Origin: Anaerovibrio sp. JC8
Lineage (GTDB): Bacteria; Bacillota; Negativicutes; Selenomonadales; Selenomonadaceae
DNA: 64,000 nucleotides
Assembly: GCF_002100115.1 (NCBI RefSeq)
Contig: NZ_ANBM01000001.1
Coordinates: 301,936 to 365,935, forward strand
Direction of reading: 5' to 3'
Position 1 is the first letter of the stretch; each line of letters begins with the position of its first letter. A program made the translations under genes and the position numbers. This document shows, in pieces, positions 8,652 to 17,850 of this stretch. The notes under the pieces are model-generated. The model saw only the letters and a list, made by a program, of their open reading frames with translations, searched no databases and was not told the origin of the DNA.

Positions 8652-10157
8652 TTAGTGATCCACATCCACCGGCTTAACCTTGGCACAGATAATCACCATA
8701 ACCACAGCCAAAATAGCCGCAGCAGTGGCCAGACCTGCCCAGCCATTCATGGTGTAGCCGTCAACGATATAGCCCACAAAGCTGGCACCAGCCACAATGA
8801 GTACATACGGAATCTGGGTCCCCACATGGTCCAGATGGCTGCATTGGGCACCGGCAGAAGCCAAAATGGTGGTATCGGAAATTGGGGATGCATGGTCGCC
8901 GCCTACAGCACCGGACAAAATTGCTGCCACAGTAATAGCCAGCATATTTGCATCATTTGGTCCAATAACAGCTACTGCGATTGGAATGAGAATACCGAAG
9001 GTACCCCAGGAGGTACCAGTGGCAAAGGCCAAAATAATAGCTACCACGAAGAAGATAACTGGCAGGAACATTACCACATCGGTGTTGGCACTAACCAGCA
9101 TACCAACATAGCCGCCCAGATTCAGATACTTCTCACTGCAAATACCAGACAGGGTCCAGGCAAAGCAGAGAATCAGATTGGCAGGAGTCATGGCCTTGAA
9201 GCCCTGTACAAAGGTCTCGCAGAAGGACTTGAAGGAAATAACCCGCCGTGGCAGATACAGCAAAGCCGTGAATACAAAGGCAGTAAAGGAACCGAATACC
9301 AAGCCCTTGGAGCTGTCGCAATCCGCAAAGGCCTCGGCAATGGTCTTGCCCTCATTGATACCGCCAGTATAAAGCATACCATATACACAAGCCGCAATGA
9401 GTACAAGCAATGGCAGTACAAGGTCGATAATGCGGCCGTTGCCGGTAGGCCCCTCCTGCTCGCTGTCACGATATTCCTTAGGAACGATAAAGTTCTCCTG
9501 ATTTTTCTTTACATAAGCCGCCATAGCGAACACGTCCCGCTGGGAAACAATGATGAATACCATAAACACCATGGTCAGCAGGGCATACAGATTAAATGGA
9601 ATGGTCTGTAAAAACAGGGCAAAGCCATCAATTTCGCTGTTCTCCGGCAGGGAAGAGCCAACAGCGGCTGCCCAGCTGGAAACAGGAGCCAGGATACAAA
9701 TCGGTGCCGCAGTGGCATCAATTATATAGGCCAGCTTGGCCCGGGAAATCTTAAACTTGTCCGTAATCGGACGCATTACAGTACCTACAGTCAGACAGTT
9801 GAAGTAATCGTCGATGAAAATCACGATACCCAAAAATGCGGTCAGCAGCATGGCACTGCGACGGCCCTTGATATTCTCTGCAGCCCATTCACCGTAGGCC
9901 CGGGTAGCACCGGAACGGGTAATGGCCGCCACGATAATACCGAGAATTACCAAAAAGACCAGTATATTGACGTTGCCCCCCACCTTGTCGGCCAGCACAT
10001 CAAACATAGTCATGACTGCCTCAATAACATTGAAATTTGTATATAACAAAGCACCGGATAAAATACCGATAAGCAGTGACATATACACTTCCTTTGTCGC
10101 CAATGCCAGCACAATAGTGATTATAGGTGGCAATATTGACCATACAGATTCTACCAT
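8652..10157 (-). CDS. nhaC: Na+/H+ antiporter, NhaC family
   Basis: 501 aa, about 11-12 hydrophobic segments throughout. Recognisable NhaC-family blocks are IVIFIDDYFNCLTVGTVMRP near residues 110-130 and GAVGGDHASPISDTTILAS near residue 415. It exchanges Na+ for protons at the inner membrane. Some relatives exchange amino acids or malate/lactate, so the substrate is inferred from the family only. It is a single-gene unit with its own terminator. Confidence 0.88.
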   Translation of the reverse strand: MVESVWSILPPIITIVLALATKEVYMSLLIGILSGALLYTNFNVIEAVMTMFDVLADKVGGNVNILVFLVILGIIVAAITRSGATRAYGEWAAENIKGRRSAMLLTAFLGIVIFIDDYFNCLTVGTVMRPITDKFKISRAKLAYIIDATAAPICILAPVSSWAAAVGSSLPENSEIDGFALFLQTIPFNLYALLTMVFMVFIIVSQRDVFAMAAYVKKNQENFIVPKEYRDSEQEGPTGNGRIIDLVLPLLVLIAACVYGMLYTGGINEGKTIAEAFADCDSSKGLVFGSFTAFVFTALLYLPRRVISFKSFCETFVQGFKAMTPANLILCFAWTLSGICSEKYLNLGGYVGMLVSANTDVVMFLPVIFFVVAIILAFATGTSWGTFGILIPIAVAVIGPNDANMLAITVAAILSGAVGGDHASPISDTTILASAGAQCSHLDHVGTQIPYVLIVAGASFVGYIVDGYTMNGWAGLATAAAILAVVMVIICAKVKPVDVDH

Positions 10158-10298
10158 GTGTTTTTCCTACTTTCTTTTATATTAAGAATAAATACTCGTT
10201 TATTTTAATACAAAATAAATTATTTTACAACTAAATATGTATATTTTGGACATTTAATATAACATTTCGGCATAACATAAGTCCATTGACAGACTACA

Positions 10299-11465
10299 TT
10301 AAGCAAAAATACCAGATTTTTTTACTTCATCCACTGCCCGCTGCATATCCTCCTCGGACTGTACCAGAGCCATGCGGACATAGCCTTCCCCGGAAGGTCC
10401 AAAGGCACTGCCCGGAGTTACCAGCACACCGGTCTTGTCCAACAGGTCCTTGACAAAGGCCTCAGAGCTTTCATACTGAGCCGGGATTGGGGCCCAGACA
10501 AACATGGTTCCCGGTGGCTTGTCCATAGTCCAGCCAGCTGCAATCAGGCCATCACAGAGTACGTCACGACGGCGTTCATAGGCAGCTCTGGTTTCCGCCA
10601 CTATGGACTGATCCCCAGAAATAGCTTCAACAGCTGCAGCCTGAATTGGCAGGAACATGCCGTAATCCATATTGGATTTTAAAGTTTTCAGCATTCCCAC
10701 CACCTTGGCATTGCCTAAGCAATAGCCAATGCGGGCTCCGGCCAAACCATAGGTCTTGGACAGGGAATTAAACTCCACGCCCACCTCCTTGGCTCCCGGC
10801 AGCTCCAAAAAGCTGCCCCAGGTGCGGCCGTCAAATACCAGCTCACTGTAGGCATTGTCATGAAGCACAATAATGTCATATTTCCTGGCGAACTCAATAA
10901 GCTCCTTGTAAAACTCAATTGGTGCCATGGCCGCCGTCGGATTATTAGGATAGGACACCAGCATAAATTTTGCCTTGCGGGCCACTTCCTCCGGAATATC
11001 CTGCAGCTGAATAACATAATTATTCTCTTTTTTCTGAGGCATATAATAAAGCTCCGCCCCGGCAATCCGAGGTCCGTCCGCGAAAATCGGATAGCATGGG
11101 TCCGGAACCATCATAATATCCCCCGGGTCCAAAATAGACAGGGCAATATGGGCCAGACCGTCCTGGGAACCCAAAAGGGAGCAGATTTCCGTATCCGGAT
11201 CCAGCGTCACATTGTAGCGACGCTTATACCACTGGGCCACTGCATCCAGCATATACTTTCGGTCAGAGATAGCATATACATAATTGGACGGGTCCATTAC
11301 CGCCTTGGCCATGGCCTCCATAATCCGCTTTGCCGGCGGAATATTTGGTGCGCCAATACTAAGGTCAATTACATTCTTGCCGGCGGCCACCCGCTGTTTA
11401 CGCATTTCTGCCAATCTGGAAAAGACTCCTTCGCCGAACTGGTCCATTCTTTTTGCAAATTTCAT
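10299..11465 (-). CDS. PLP-dependent aminotransferase class I/II, LL-DAP aminotransferase-like
   Basis: 388 aa from the ATG at 11465, chosen because GGGGTG sits six bases upstream; a GTG three codons earlier overlaps that site. Fold type I: NNPTAAM, HDNAYSEL with the PLP Asp, the PLP lysine in FNSLSKTYGLAGARIGY, and the C-terminal arginine block GEGYVRMALV. The closest families I can recall are DapL-like and AlaC/YfdZ-like enzymes, acting in lysine/peptidoglycan or alanine metabolism. Sequence inspection does not choose between them. Confidence 0.85.
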   Translation of the reverse strand: MKFAKRMDQFGEGVFSRLAEMRKQRVAAGKNVIDLSIGAPNIPPAKRIMEAMAKAVMDPSNYVYAISDRKYMLDAVAQWYKRRYNVTLDPDTEICSLLGSQDGLAHIALSILDPGDIMMVPDPCYPIFADGPRIAGAELYYMPQKKENNYVIQLQDIPEEVARKAKFMLVSYPNNPTAAMAPIEFYKELIEFARKYDIIVLHDNAYSELVFDGRTWGSFLELPGAKEVGVEFNSLSKTYGLAGARIGYCLGNAKVVGMLKTLKSNMDYGMFLPIQAAAVEAISGDQSIVAETRAAYERRRDVLCDGLIAAGWTMDKPPGTMFVWAPIPAQYESSEAFVKDLLDKTGVLVTPGSAFGPSGEGYVRMALVQSEEDMQRAVDEVKKSGIFA

Positions 11466-11495
11466 CCATATCACCCCAAAATCCAGTAATAAACG

Positions 11496-11522
11496 AAAAG
11501 GGCGAACCGAGATTCGCCCCTT
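11496..11522 (-). terminator. Terminator of the ispE-gntR-glmU-prs unit
   Basis: Stem GGGGCGAA/TTCGCCC with a TTTT run on the minus strand, 16 bases after the prs stop. Confidence 0.85.
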
Positions 11523-11537
11523 AGCATTATTAAGTTA

Positions 11538-12488
11538 TTATTTGAAGAGCTTACTTACAGAGCCATTGTTGTAGATACAATCAATGAACTCAGCCAGCAT
11601 TGGAGCCAGAGAAATGCTCACAATCTTGTTGGACTTCTTCTCCGGAGCCAATGGAATAGTATTGGTTATAACAAGCTGCTTAATAACAGAGTCATTGATA
11701 CGCTGTACTGCAGGATCAGTCAGAATACCATGGGAGCAGCAGGCATAAACCTCCTTGGCACCCAGCTTCTTGAGGGCCTTGGCACCCTCGCACAGGGAGC
11801 CGGCGGTATCAACCATATCATCAATCATAATACAGGTCTTGCCCTTAACGTCACCAATAAGGTTCATAACCTCGGCACAGCCAGGACGTGGACGACGCTT
11901 CTCCACGATGGCAATGCCTACATCCAGAAGGTCAGCCATACGGCGGGCACGGGTAACACCACCCAAATCAGGGGATACAACGATAGCATCCTGCAAATTC
12001 AGTTCCTTGAAATAATCTGCCATGGCAGGAGCAGCTGCCAGATGGTCCACCGGAATATCAAAGAAGCCCTGAATCTGACCAGCATGCAGGTCAACAGTAA
12101 CAACACGGTCCATGCCGGCAGACTGCATCAGGTTGGCCACCAGCTTGGCAGAAATTGGCTCACGGCCGCGGGTCTTACGGTCCTGACGGGCATAAGCATA
12201 GTATGGTACTACAGCAGTTACGCTATGAGCAGATGCACGCTTACAAGCATCAGTCATGATGAGAAGCTCCATCAGATTCTCATTAACTGGCTGGCTGGTA
12301 GGCTGGATAATAAAGATATCCTTGCCGCGAATACTTTCACTGATCATAACCTGGATTTCACCATTGTTGAAATGACCCACCTGAGCCTCGATAAGACTGA
12401 TACCGAGGTGCTCAGCGATTTCCTGGGCCAGCTCAGGATTCGCATTACCAGCTAAAAGACGCATGTTACTCTTTGCAGATTGTGACAT
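11538..12488 (-). CDS. prs: Ribose-phosphate pyrophosphokinase
   Basis: 316 aa, standard class I length. It makes PRPP from ribose 5-phosphate and ATP for nucleotide, His and Trp synthesis. Motifs: YARQDRKTRGREPISAKL (ATP/flexible loop), VVSPDLGGVTRAR, and the PRPP-binding CIMIDDMVDTAGSL. It follows glmU by about 105 bases, a pairing (glmU-prs) widespread in Firmicutes. Confidence 0.97.
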   Translation of the reverse strand: MSQSAKSNMRLLAGNANPELAQEIAEHLGISLIEAQVGHFNNGEIQVMISESIRGKDIFIIQPTSQPVNENLMELLIMTDACKRASAHSVTAVVPYYAYARQDRKTRGREPISAKLVANLMQSAGMDRVVTVDLHAGQIQGFFDIPVDHLAAAPAMADYFKELNLQDAIVVSPDLGGVTRARRMADLLDVGIAIVEKRRPRPGCAEVMNLIGDVKGKTCIMIDDMVDTAGSLCEGAKALKKLGAKEVYACCSHGILTDPAVQRINDSVIKQLVITNTIPLAPEKKSNKIVSISLAPMLAEFIDCIYNNGSVSKLFK

Positions 12489-12594
12489 TTGTTATAAAGC
12501 CTCCAAACTTTAATAAAACATTATTCATTTTAGGAAATTGCCTCTTGGAAAATTTCCGTATATATATTATCAGTAAACCACTGAAATATCCACT

Positions 12595-13962
12595 TTAATT
12601 TTTACGTTTATCTGCCCAACCGGAAATATTTTTCTGGTGAGCCCGGGCAATGGCCAGATCAGATGCCGGAATATCCTTGGTAATAGTGGAGCCGGCACCA
12701 ATATAAGCACCCTCCCCAACAGTTACAGGAGCCACCAGGGCAGTCTGACAGCCTACGAAGGCATTATCACCAATAACAGTGCGATGCTTGTTCTTGCCGT
12801 CGTAGTTTACGGTAACAGTACCACAGCCACAGTTTACATGGCTACCCACATCAGCATCACCGATGTACTGGAGATGTGGCAGCTTGGTGCCCTCACCGAT
12901 ATTGGAGTTCTTCACCTCAACGAAGTTGCCAATATGAACATCCTTGCCAATATGGGTATTAGGACGAAGATGAACGTAAGGACCAAAATCTACACCGTCA
13001 TCCACAACACAGTCATGACCATAAGCAAAATGGCCTTTTACGCCATCACCAATGGTAACATTGCTGAAACGGCAATTAGGGCCGATTTCACAGTTGGCAC
13101 CAACCTTGGTTTTGCCTTCAAGCCATGTGAATGGATAAATTACTGTATCAGGCCCCACTTCAACATCAGCATCAACAAAGGTGCTGTCCGGATCCATAAG
13201 GGTTACGCCATTATCCATCAGCTCAATGTTCTTACGGCGACGCAGAATCTTTTCTGCACCAGCCAGCTGAACCCGGGAATTGATCCCCAGGGTGGACTCA
13301 AAATCATCGGCAGCAACAGCCCAAATCTTTTCGCCCTGCTCACGGAGAATACCAAGTACATCCGGGAGATAATACTCGCCCTGGGCATTATCGCAGCCCA
13401 CCTTTTCCAGAGCCTTGAACAAATCCTGACACTCGAAGCAGTAAATGCCGGAATTAACTTCCTTCACCTGGCGCTCTTCCTCAGTGGCATCCTTCTGCTC
13501 CACAATGCGGGCCACATCCCCCTCAGGAGTGCGGATAATACGGCCATAGCCGGTGGCATCCGGCATAATGGCAGTAAGCACAGTGGCCTTGGCACCAGCG
13601 GCCTTATGTCCTTCATAAAGCTTGCTGATAAGGTCAGCAGTAACCAATGGGGTGTCACCGCACAATACCATAACAGTACCATTTTCCTTGGCAAGAAGTG
13701 GGGCTGCCTGCTGTACTGCATGACCAGTACCCAGCTGCTCCGCCTGTACCACGAACTCCGCCTGATCGCCGATGGCTTCCTTTACGGTTTCCCCGCCAAA
13801 GCCAACTACAACAACATTCCGCTTGGAGCCGGCCTTGGTTGCCGCATCCAAAACGTGCTGCAGCATAGACTTGCCTGCAACCTTATGTAAAACCTTTGGC
13901 AGCTTGGACTTCATTCTGGTTCCCTTGCCAGCTGCTAAAATTACTGTTACTAAATCCAGCAT
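12595..13962 (-). CDS. glmU: Bifunctional GlcNAc-1-P uridyltransferase / GlcN-1-P acetyltransferase
   Basis: 455 aa. The N-terminal uridyltransferase has LAAGKGTRMKS at residues 9-19 and CGDTPL near residue 100. The C-terminal part from about residue 255 is a left-handed beta-helix of hexapeptide repeats with the acetyltransferase active-site region (YDGKNKH...). The product UDP-GlcNAc is the precursor of peptidoglycan and, in a diderm, LPS. GGAGG precedes the ATG; the gene lies 37 bases after gntR. Confidence 0.97.
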   Translation of the reverse strand: MLDLVTVILAAGKGTRMKSKLPKVLHKVAGKSMLQHVLDAATKAGSKRNVVVVGFGGETVKEAIGDQAEFVVQAEQLGTGHAVQQAAPLLAKENGTVMVLCGDTPLVTADLISKLYEGHKAAGAKATVLTAIMPDATGYGRIIRTPEGDVARIVEQKDATEEERQVKEVNSGIYCFECQDLFKALEKVGCDNAQGEYYLPDVLGILREQGEKIWAVAADDFESTLGINSRVQLAGAEKILRRRKNIELMDNGVTLMDPDSTFVDADVEVGPDTVIYPFTWLEGKTKVGANCEIGPNCRFSNVTIGDGVKGHFAYGHDCVVDDGVDFGPYVHLRPNTHIGKDVHIGNFVEVKNSNIGEGTKLPHLQYIGDADVGSHVNCGCGTVTVNYDGKNKHRTVIGDNAFVGCQTALVAPVTVGEGAYIGAGSTITKDIPASDLAIARAHQKNISGWADKRKN

Positions 13963-13999
13963 TAATAATTGCCTCCAATTAATTGATATCTTAAATAAT

Positions 14000-14686
14000 T
14001 TATTCCTTGTTCTTCATGGCTTCCATGCTCTCAAGAAGCGTCTGCTCAGACTTTTCCATGTGATACTCGGCTGCCGCCCTGGCTTCTGCCACATCTCCCT
14101 GGGCAATGGCCTCCACAATGCGGCGGTGCTCCTCCAGAGTAGCCTTTAAGCGTCCTGGGAATGCCATGGAAGTAGAACGGAAGCGGGTAAGCTGTTCCCG
14201 CAGATTGAAAATTATCCCTACCAAACGGGAATTACGGCTGGCCTGATATAAAAGGTCATGGAACTCCGTATCACATTCCACGATTTTATCCATGTCATTT
14301 TCTTCGATGTAGCCGCCGATGGCCACCAAAAGGCGCTGCAGACGCTCCAGCTCCTCATCGGTAATGCGTTCTGCTGCCAGGCCACTGGCCAGTGAATCAA
14401 GGGAGGTACGTATCTCAAAAACCTCGTTTACATCCCTGATGGACAGATTGGCCACATAGGTCCCCCGGCGAGGCATCATAATAACATAGCCCTCCAGCTC
14501 CAGCTTGCGGATTGCCTCACGGACCGGGGTACGGCTTACGCCCAAATCCTCAGCCAGCTGGCTTTCCATCAATCTTTCGCCGGGCTTCAGCTTCCCCTTG
14601 CGAATAGCATCCCGCAGGGTTTCACAAACCACCTCACGGAGAGGCTGGTAACTATCCAATTTAATAGGTGATAATTTTGTATCCAT
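14000..14686 (-). CDS. GntR-family transcriptional regulator, FadR/FCD type
   Basis: 228 aa from the ATG at 14686; a TTG two codons earlier is possible. The N-terminal winged helix-turn-helix includes LAEDLGVSRTPVREAIRKLE (residues ~45-65). The C-terminal alpha-helical FCD ligand domain has the EFHDLLYQAS and HRRIVEAIA segments. It usually binds small organic acids. It overlaps or touches the end of ispE and is followed by glmU, so it sits in a cell-envelope/isoprenoid precursor operon. Its target is not evident. Confidence 0.88.
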   Translation of the reverse strand: MDTKLSPIKLDSYQPLREVVCETLRDAIRKGKLKPGERLMESQLAEDLGVSRTPVREAIRKLELEGYVIMMPRRGTYVANLSIRDVNEVFEIRTSLDSLASGLAAERITDEELERLQRLLVAIGGYIEENDMDKIVECDTEFHDLLYQASRNSRLVGIIFNLREQLTRFRSTSMAFPGRLKATLEEHRRIVEAIAQGDVAEARAAAEYHMEKSEQTLLESMEAMKNKE

Positions 14687-14688
14687 AA

Positions 14689-15567
14689 TCAACCTCTATT
14701 TCTGCCAACAGTTTTTGCTGTAAATACAGCCGCCTCACTGTCAATATTACGGATTGCCTCTGCCATTTCATTGGCCACTGCTTCATCAGGTGCCAGGCCA
14801 AACACAGTCGGTCCGCTGCCGGACATCATGCTGGCCAGCGCCCCCTTGTTCAGCATTTCCTGTTTATATTTGTCTATAATGGCATGCTTGTTAATAGTAA
14901 CACTTTCCAGCACATTACACAACAATTTACTTGCAGATAAAATATCACCTTGTACAATAGCCTTTATCATTGCCGTATTATCAGGGTGTGGACCATCATA
15001 ACCGGCATCATAGGTCTTGTAGGCCCAGGCAGTGGACACACCCACCTTTGGCTTGGCCAAAACCACATCCACCTCGGGGAAATCCGGCAACCGTTCCAGA
15101 ATCTCTCCCCGGCCGGTGGACAGCATGGTGCCGCCCATTATGCAGAAAGGAATATCGGACCCCAGCTGAGCTCCCAGCTCACACAGCTTTTCTTCGGACA
15201 GCTGCAACTCATATAGCTGATTCATGCCCTTTAATACTGCTGCCGCATCTGCAGAGCCTCCGGCAAGCCCGGCGGCAATAGGGATATGCTTGTCCAGCTT
15301 TATGCTGACACCTGTTTTCAGGCCACATTCCTTTATAATCAGCTCTGCTGCCCGATAGCAAAGATTGGTCTTGTCTGCCGGCAAATCTGAACCGGGGATT
15401 TTCAGCTCAATGCCGCTGTCCCTTTTTTCCAGATACAGATTATCATGAAGGCTGACCTCCTGCATGACCATGGCCACCTCATGATAGCCATCAGGCCGGG
15501 TTCCCAGAATATCCAGAGTCAGATTAATTTTGGCATTCGCCTGTATTTCGATTTTATCGGAACTCAA
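14689..15567 (-). CDS. ispE: 4-diphosphocytidyl-2-C-methyl-D-erythritol kinase
   Basis: 292 aa using TTG at 15567, because AGGAG lies eight bases before it, whereas the GTG three codons upstream overlaps AGGAG. GHMP kinase: AKINLTLDILGTRPDGYHE at the N terminus and the ATP loop PIAAGLAGGSADAAAVL around residue 95. Fourth step of the MEP isoprenoid pathway. First gene of the unit with gntR, glmU and prs. Confidence 0.95.
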   Translation of the reverse strand: MSSDKIEIQANAKINLTLDILGTRPDGYHEVAMVMQEVSLHDNLYLEKRDSGIELKIPGSDLPADKTNLCYRAAELIIKECGLKTGVSIKLDKHIPIAAGLAGGSADAAAVLKGMNQLYELQLSEEKLCELGAQLGSDIPFCIMGGTMLSTGRGEILERLPDFPEVDVVLAKPKVGVSTAWAYKTYDAGYDGPHPDNTAMIKAIVQGDILSASKLLCNVLESVTINKHAIIDKYKQEMLNKGALASMMSGSGPTVFGLAPDEAVANEMAEAIRNIDSEAAVFTAKTVGRNRG

Positions 15568-15646
15568 TGTTCCCACTCCTTTTAGAAATATACTGTATAC
15601 ATTTTTCCATCAGTAAATTCTATCATATTTTGACAAATTTCATCAA

Positions 15647-15686
15647 CAAAAAGGCCCAGAACATTATAAAACAACGTTCTAGGTCT
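15647..15686 (-). terminator. Terminator of the TPR-like gene
   Basis: AGACCTAGAAC and GTTCTGGGCCT arms around a loop, followed by TTTTT on the minus strand. It lies just before ispE and just after the long hairpin element. Confidence 0.65.
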
Positions 15687-15700
15687 ATTACGATCGTGAA

Positions 15701-15827
15701 AAGCTGGCGTGAGGTGCATATAGTGACGTATTTTGCGTCGGTACTTAGCGAACCACAGGTGAGCTTAGTATCCGCTACGCAAACTAGTGAGCGGGAGCGT
15801 TCACTATATGTACCTTGCGTCATGCTT
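15701..15827. repeat. Large intergenic hairpin element (127 bp)
   Basis: The left arm from 15701 (AAGCTGGCGTGAGGTGCATA...) is complementary to the right arm ending at 15827 (...GTACCTTGCGTCATGCTT), with only short mismatches and a tiny ACAG loop near 15755-15758. The right arm carries about 12 extra bases (GCGGGAGCG). It does not look coding. It is one of three big palindromic elements in this window. Confidence 0.7.
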
Positions 15828-15855
15828 CTATATATTCCGCTTTCCTTTATCGGCA

Positions 15856-16560
15856 TCAAATGTCCCAGTGTAACTTGTCAGGATTTGGCGTAGCCTTGTC
15901 GATTTCCGACAAAATCCAGGAAATATTATCATGAGTGGCCGCAAAGGCCTGATCCAGCCGCTTCTTATGCTGATCATTTATCTCCATATTATGAAGAGCC
16001 ATGTGCATATAATCCTTGGCTACCAATGGTACGCCACGCTCTGCCGCCAGCTGGGCCTTAAAACGATAACCATAATAAAGGTAGCTGTTGTGCTCAATAG
16101 GAATATCCTTGAACACCTCGATGCGTTCATCCACCTCAGCCTCGGCAGCCTCGGTCTGCTTCATCAGATGCATTGTATTCCAACGGTCAGCCCACAGCTC
16201 ACCCCGCAGAATATACTTGTAGAGATAATCATAGGATTCAGCCAGTTCGATGGCCAGATTTATGTGCTCCAGGGCATTTTTATAATCCTTCTGTCCCTTT
16301 TCCAGCTGGCTGAGATGCTGAAGGGCATATGCCTTTTCTTCAATATCCTGGCTGTTTTCCTCATCCGGCTCCACATCAAGAACCGACAAAAACAGCTCCT
16401 TGGCCTTGGCTATATTGTTAAATTCCGGCATAGCCAGAAAATGTCCCAAACGGGCCCGACAATGCCAGTCATCAACGCCATTTTCAAACAGCTCCGCCGG
16501 TGGACGGGCTATATTATCCAAAACTGTATCTACAAGGCTGGAAAATTCCTCTTTATCCAT
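15856..16560 (-). CDS. TPR-like helical repeat protein of unknown function
   Basis: 234 aa from the ATG at 16560, ten bases after AGGAG; an upstream ATG at 16584 has no ribosome site. It is acidic and helical, with TPR-like repeats (for example YALQHLSQLEKGQKDYKNA and FNNIAKAKELFLSVLDVEP). No signal peptide or membrane segment. It follows the degenerate P-type-ATPase-like gene by 23 bases, so the two are likely cotranscribed. The role is unknown; a scaffold for the membrane protein is possible but only a guess. Confidence 0.7.
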   Translation of the reverse strand: MDKEEFSSLVDTVLDNIARPPAELFENGVDDWHCRARLGHFLAMPEFNNIAKAKELFLSVLDVEPDEENSQDIEEKAYALQHLSQLEKGQKDYKNALEHINLAIELAESYDYLYKYILRGELWADRWNTMHLMKQTEAAEAEVDERIEVFKDIPIEHNSYLYYGYRFKAQLAAERGVPLVAKDYMHMALHNMEINDQHKKRLDQAFAATHDNISWILSEIDKATPNPDKLHWDI

Positions 16561-16583
16561 AAAACAAAAACTCCTTTGATTCA

Positions 16584-17714
16584 TTAGTAATTATAAGTGA
16601 ACTGGTTGGCAAGAATTCCGATAAGGAAAAGCACGCCCGCCAAAATCGGCAAAACCGGTGCGAAAAACGGCAGGGCCGGCTCCGCCACAATATAGCTGGT
16701 GATGGCCCCCAAAACAAGATTAAAGAGCACTGTAACGATAATGCCGGTCTTCCGCTTGCTGTAGGTATATTTTGCAATATCAACCGCACTCATGATATTG
16801 CCAAAATCCACGCTGTCAACATATATGTCACACTGTTCCTTAATGGACTCATCAGTAACGCTGAGGGCAAAGCTGATATCAGCTGACTGGGCCAAAACAT
16901 GAGTATTCCTGGTAGTCGCCACCGCTCCAATAAGGGAATCGGTATTTTTCATAATGGTAATCTTCTTGGCCTTTTCCATGGTATCCAGCTCAGCCTGAAC
17001 ATTGCTGATGCCGGCCTGACGGGCAATATTGCGGGCAGTACTGCCGGCAGCACTGGTCATGATAGAGGTGGAAATGCCATATTCCCTAAGGGTCTGAACT
17101 GCTCCAGGCACCGTAGGCCGCAGGGCATCACTGAACACAATGAAGCCACGGCAAAAGCCGCCTATGCTGACAAAGGAAACCACATTTCCCTTTCCAGCCA
17201 TCTGGTCTGCCTTGGTCAGTATCTCCGCAGGAATCTTTACATCATGGTCCTGCAAAAAGGCTGCCGTACCAACACGGACCTCCTGATGGTTGATGAGAGC
17301 CTCCACGCCCTTGCCCGGCACAATATTGCTGGCTGATGCCTCGGAAAGCTCCAGTCTTTTCTCATCAGCCCACTCCGCAACAGCTTCAGCCAAAGGGTGC
17401 TTGACTCCGGCCTCCGCAGAGGCCGCAAAGGTCATGAGCTTGGAGGGAGCTATTCCCGCAGGAATAATGTCATATATTACGGGCACACCCTTTGTAACAG
17501 CACCGGACAAGCCCATTACCAGCTGCCCAGTGAGATGCAGTAATGGAAGAAGCTTGCGGCTTCTGGCATGAATATTGAATCTCCGCAGGGTTCGCATGGC
17601 CTGCCATGGGAGAATAAACTTCAATAGTATGTACGCCACAAAATTTATCAATATAAATATACCGACAATCATGCCGTAAAAAATAAGTCTGTTTTCCAAT
17701 AACATATCAAACAT
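16584..17714 (-). CDS. Degenerate P-type (P1B-like) ATPase-like membrane protein
   Basis: 376 aa. One membrane segment at residues ~13-36, then a region aligning by eye with the N and P domains of heavy-metal P-type ATPases, then two C-terminal membrane segments (~325-370). The N-domain signature KHPLAEAV (HP at 106-107) and PGKGVEA are kept. The catalytic positions are lost: where DKTGT should be there is GLSGA (68-72), TGD is TSAAGS (220-225), and GDGxND is ATTRNT (266-271). The actuator TGE domain and the CPC helix are absent. It cannot be an ordinary pump, but the frame is intact, so it is probably a maintained pseudoenzyme. Confidence 0.7.
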   Translation of the reverse strand: MFDMLLENRLIFYGMIVGIFILINFVAYILLKFILPWQAMRTLRRFNIHARSRKLLPLLHLTGQLVMGLSGAVTKGVPVIYDIIPAGIAPSKLMTFAASAEAGVKHPLAEAVAEWADEKRLELSEASASNIVPGKGVEALINHQEVRVGTAAFLQDHDVKIPAEILTKADQMAGKGNVVSFVSIGGFCRGFIVFSDALRPTVPGAVQTLREYGISTSIMTSAAGSTARNIARQAGISNVQAELDTMEKAKKITIMKNTDSLIGAVATTRNTHVLAQSADISFALSVTDESIKEQCDIYVDSVDFGNIMSAVDIAKYTYSKRKTGIIVTVLFNLVLGAITSYIVAEPALPFFAPVLPILAGVLFLIGILANQFTYNY

Positions 17715-17786
17715 GTTTTACCAACTCCTACGTGATAATTATGGTCGGAGTACCAATAAAAGTCAATAGCACATGGAAATGCAGCA

Positions 17787-17816
17787 TAAAAAATCGGCCA
17801 CCCTCAGGCAGCCGAT
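17787..17816 (-). terminator. Terminator downstream of the dicarboxylate symporter
   Basis: ATCGGCTGCC/GGTGGCCGAT stem followed by TTTTTT on the minus strand, about 35 bases after the stop. Confidence 0.75.
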
Positions 17817-17850
17817 ATAAAAACTATAATATTTTATTGTTGTATGTTTT

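Noticed and set aside
15623..15859. Small protein encoded across the 15701-15827 hairpin
   Set aside because: The open frame follows the palindrome, has no ribosome site and contains no convincing protein features.
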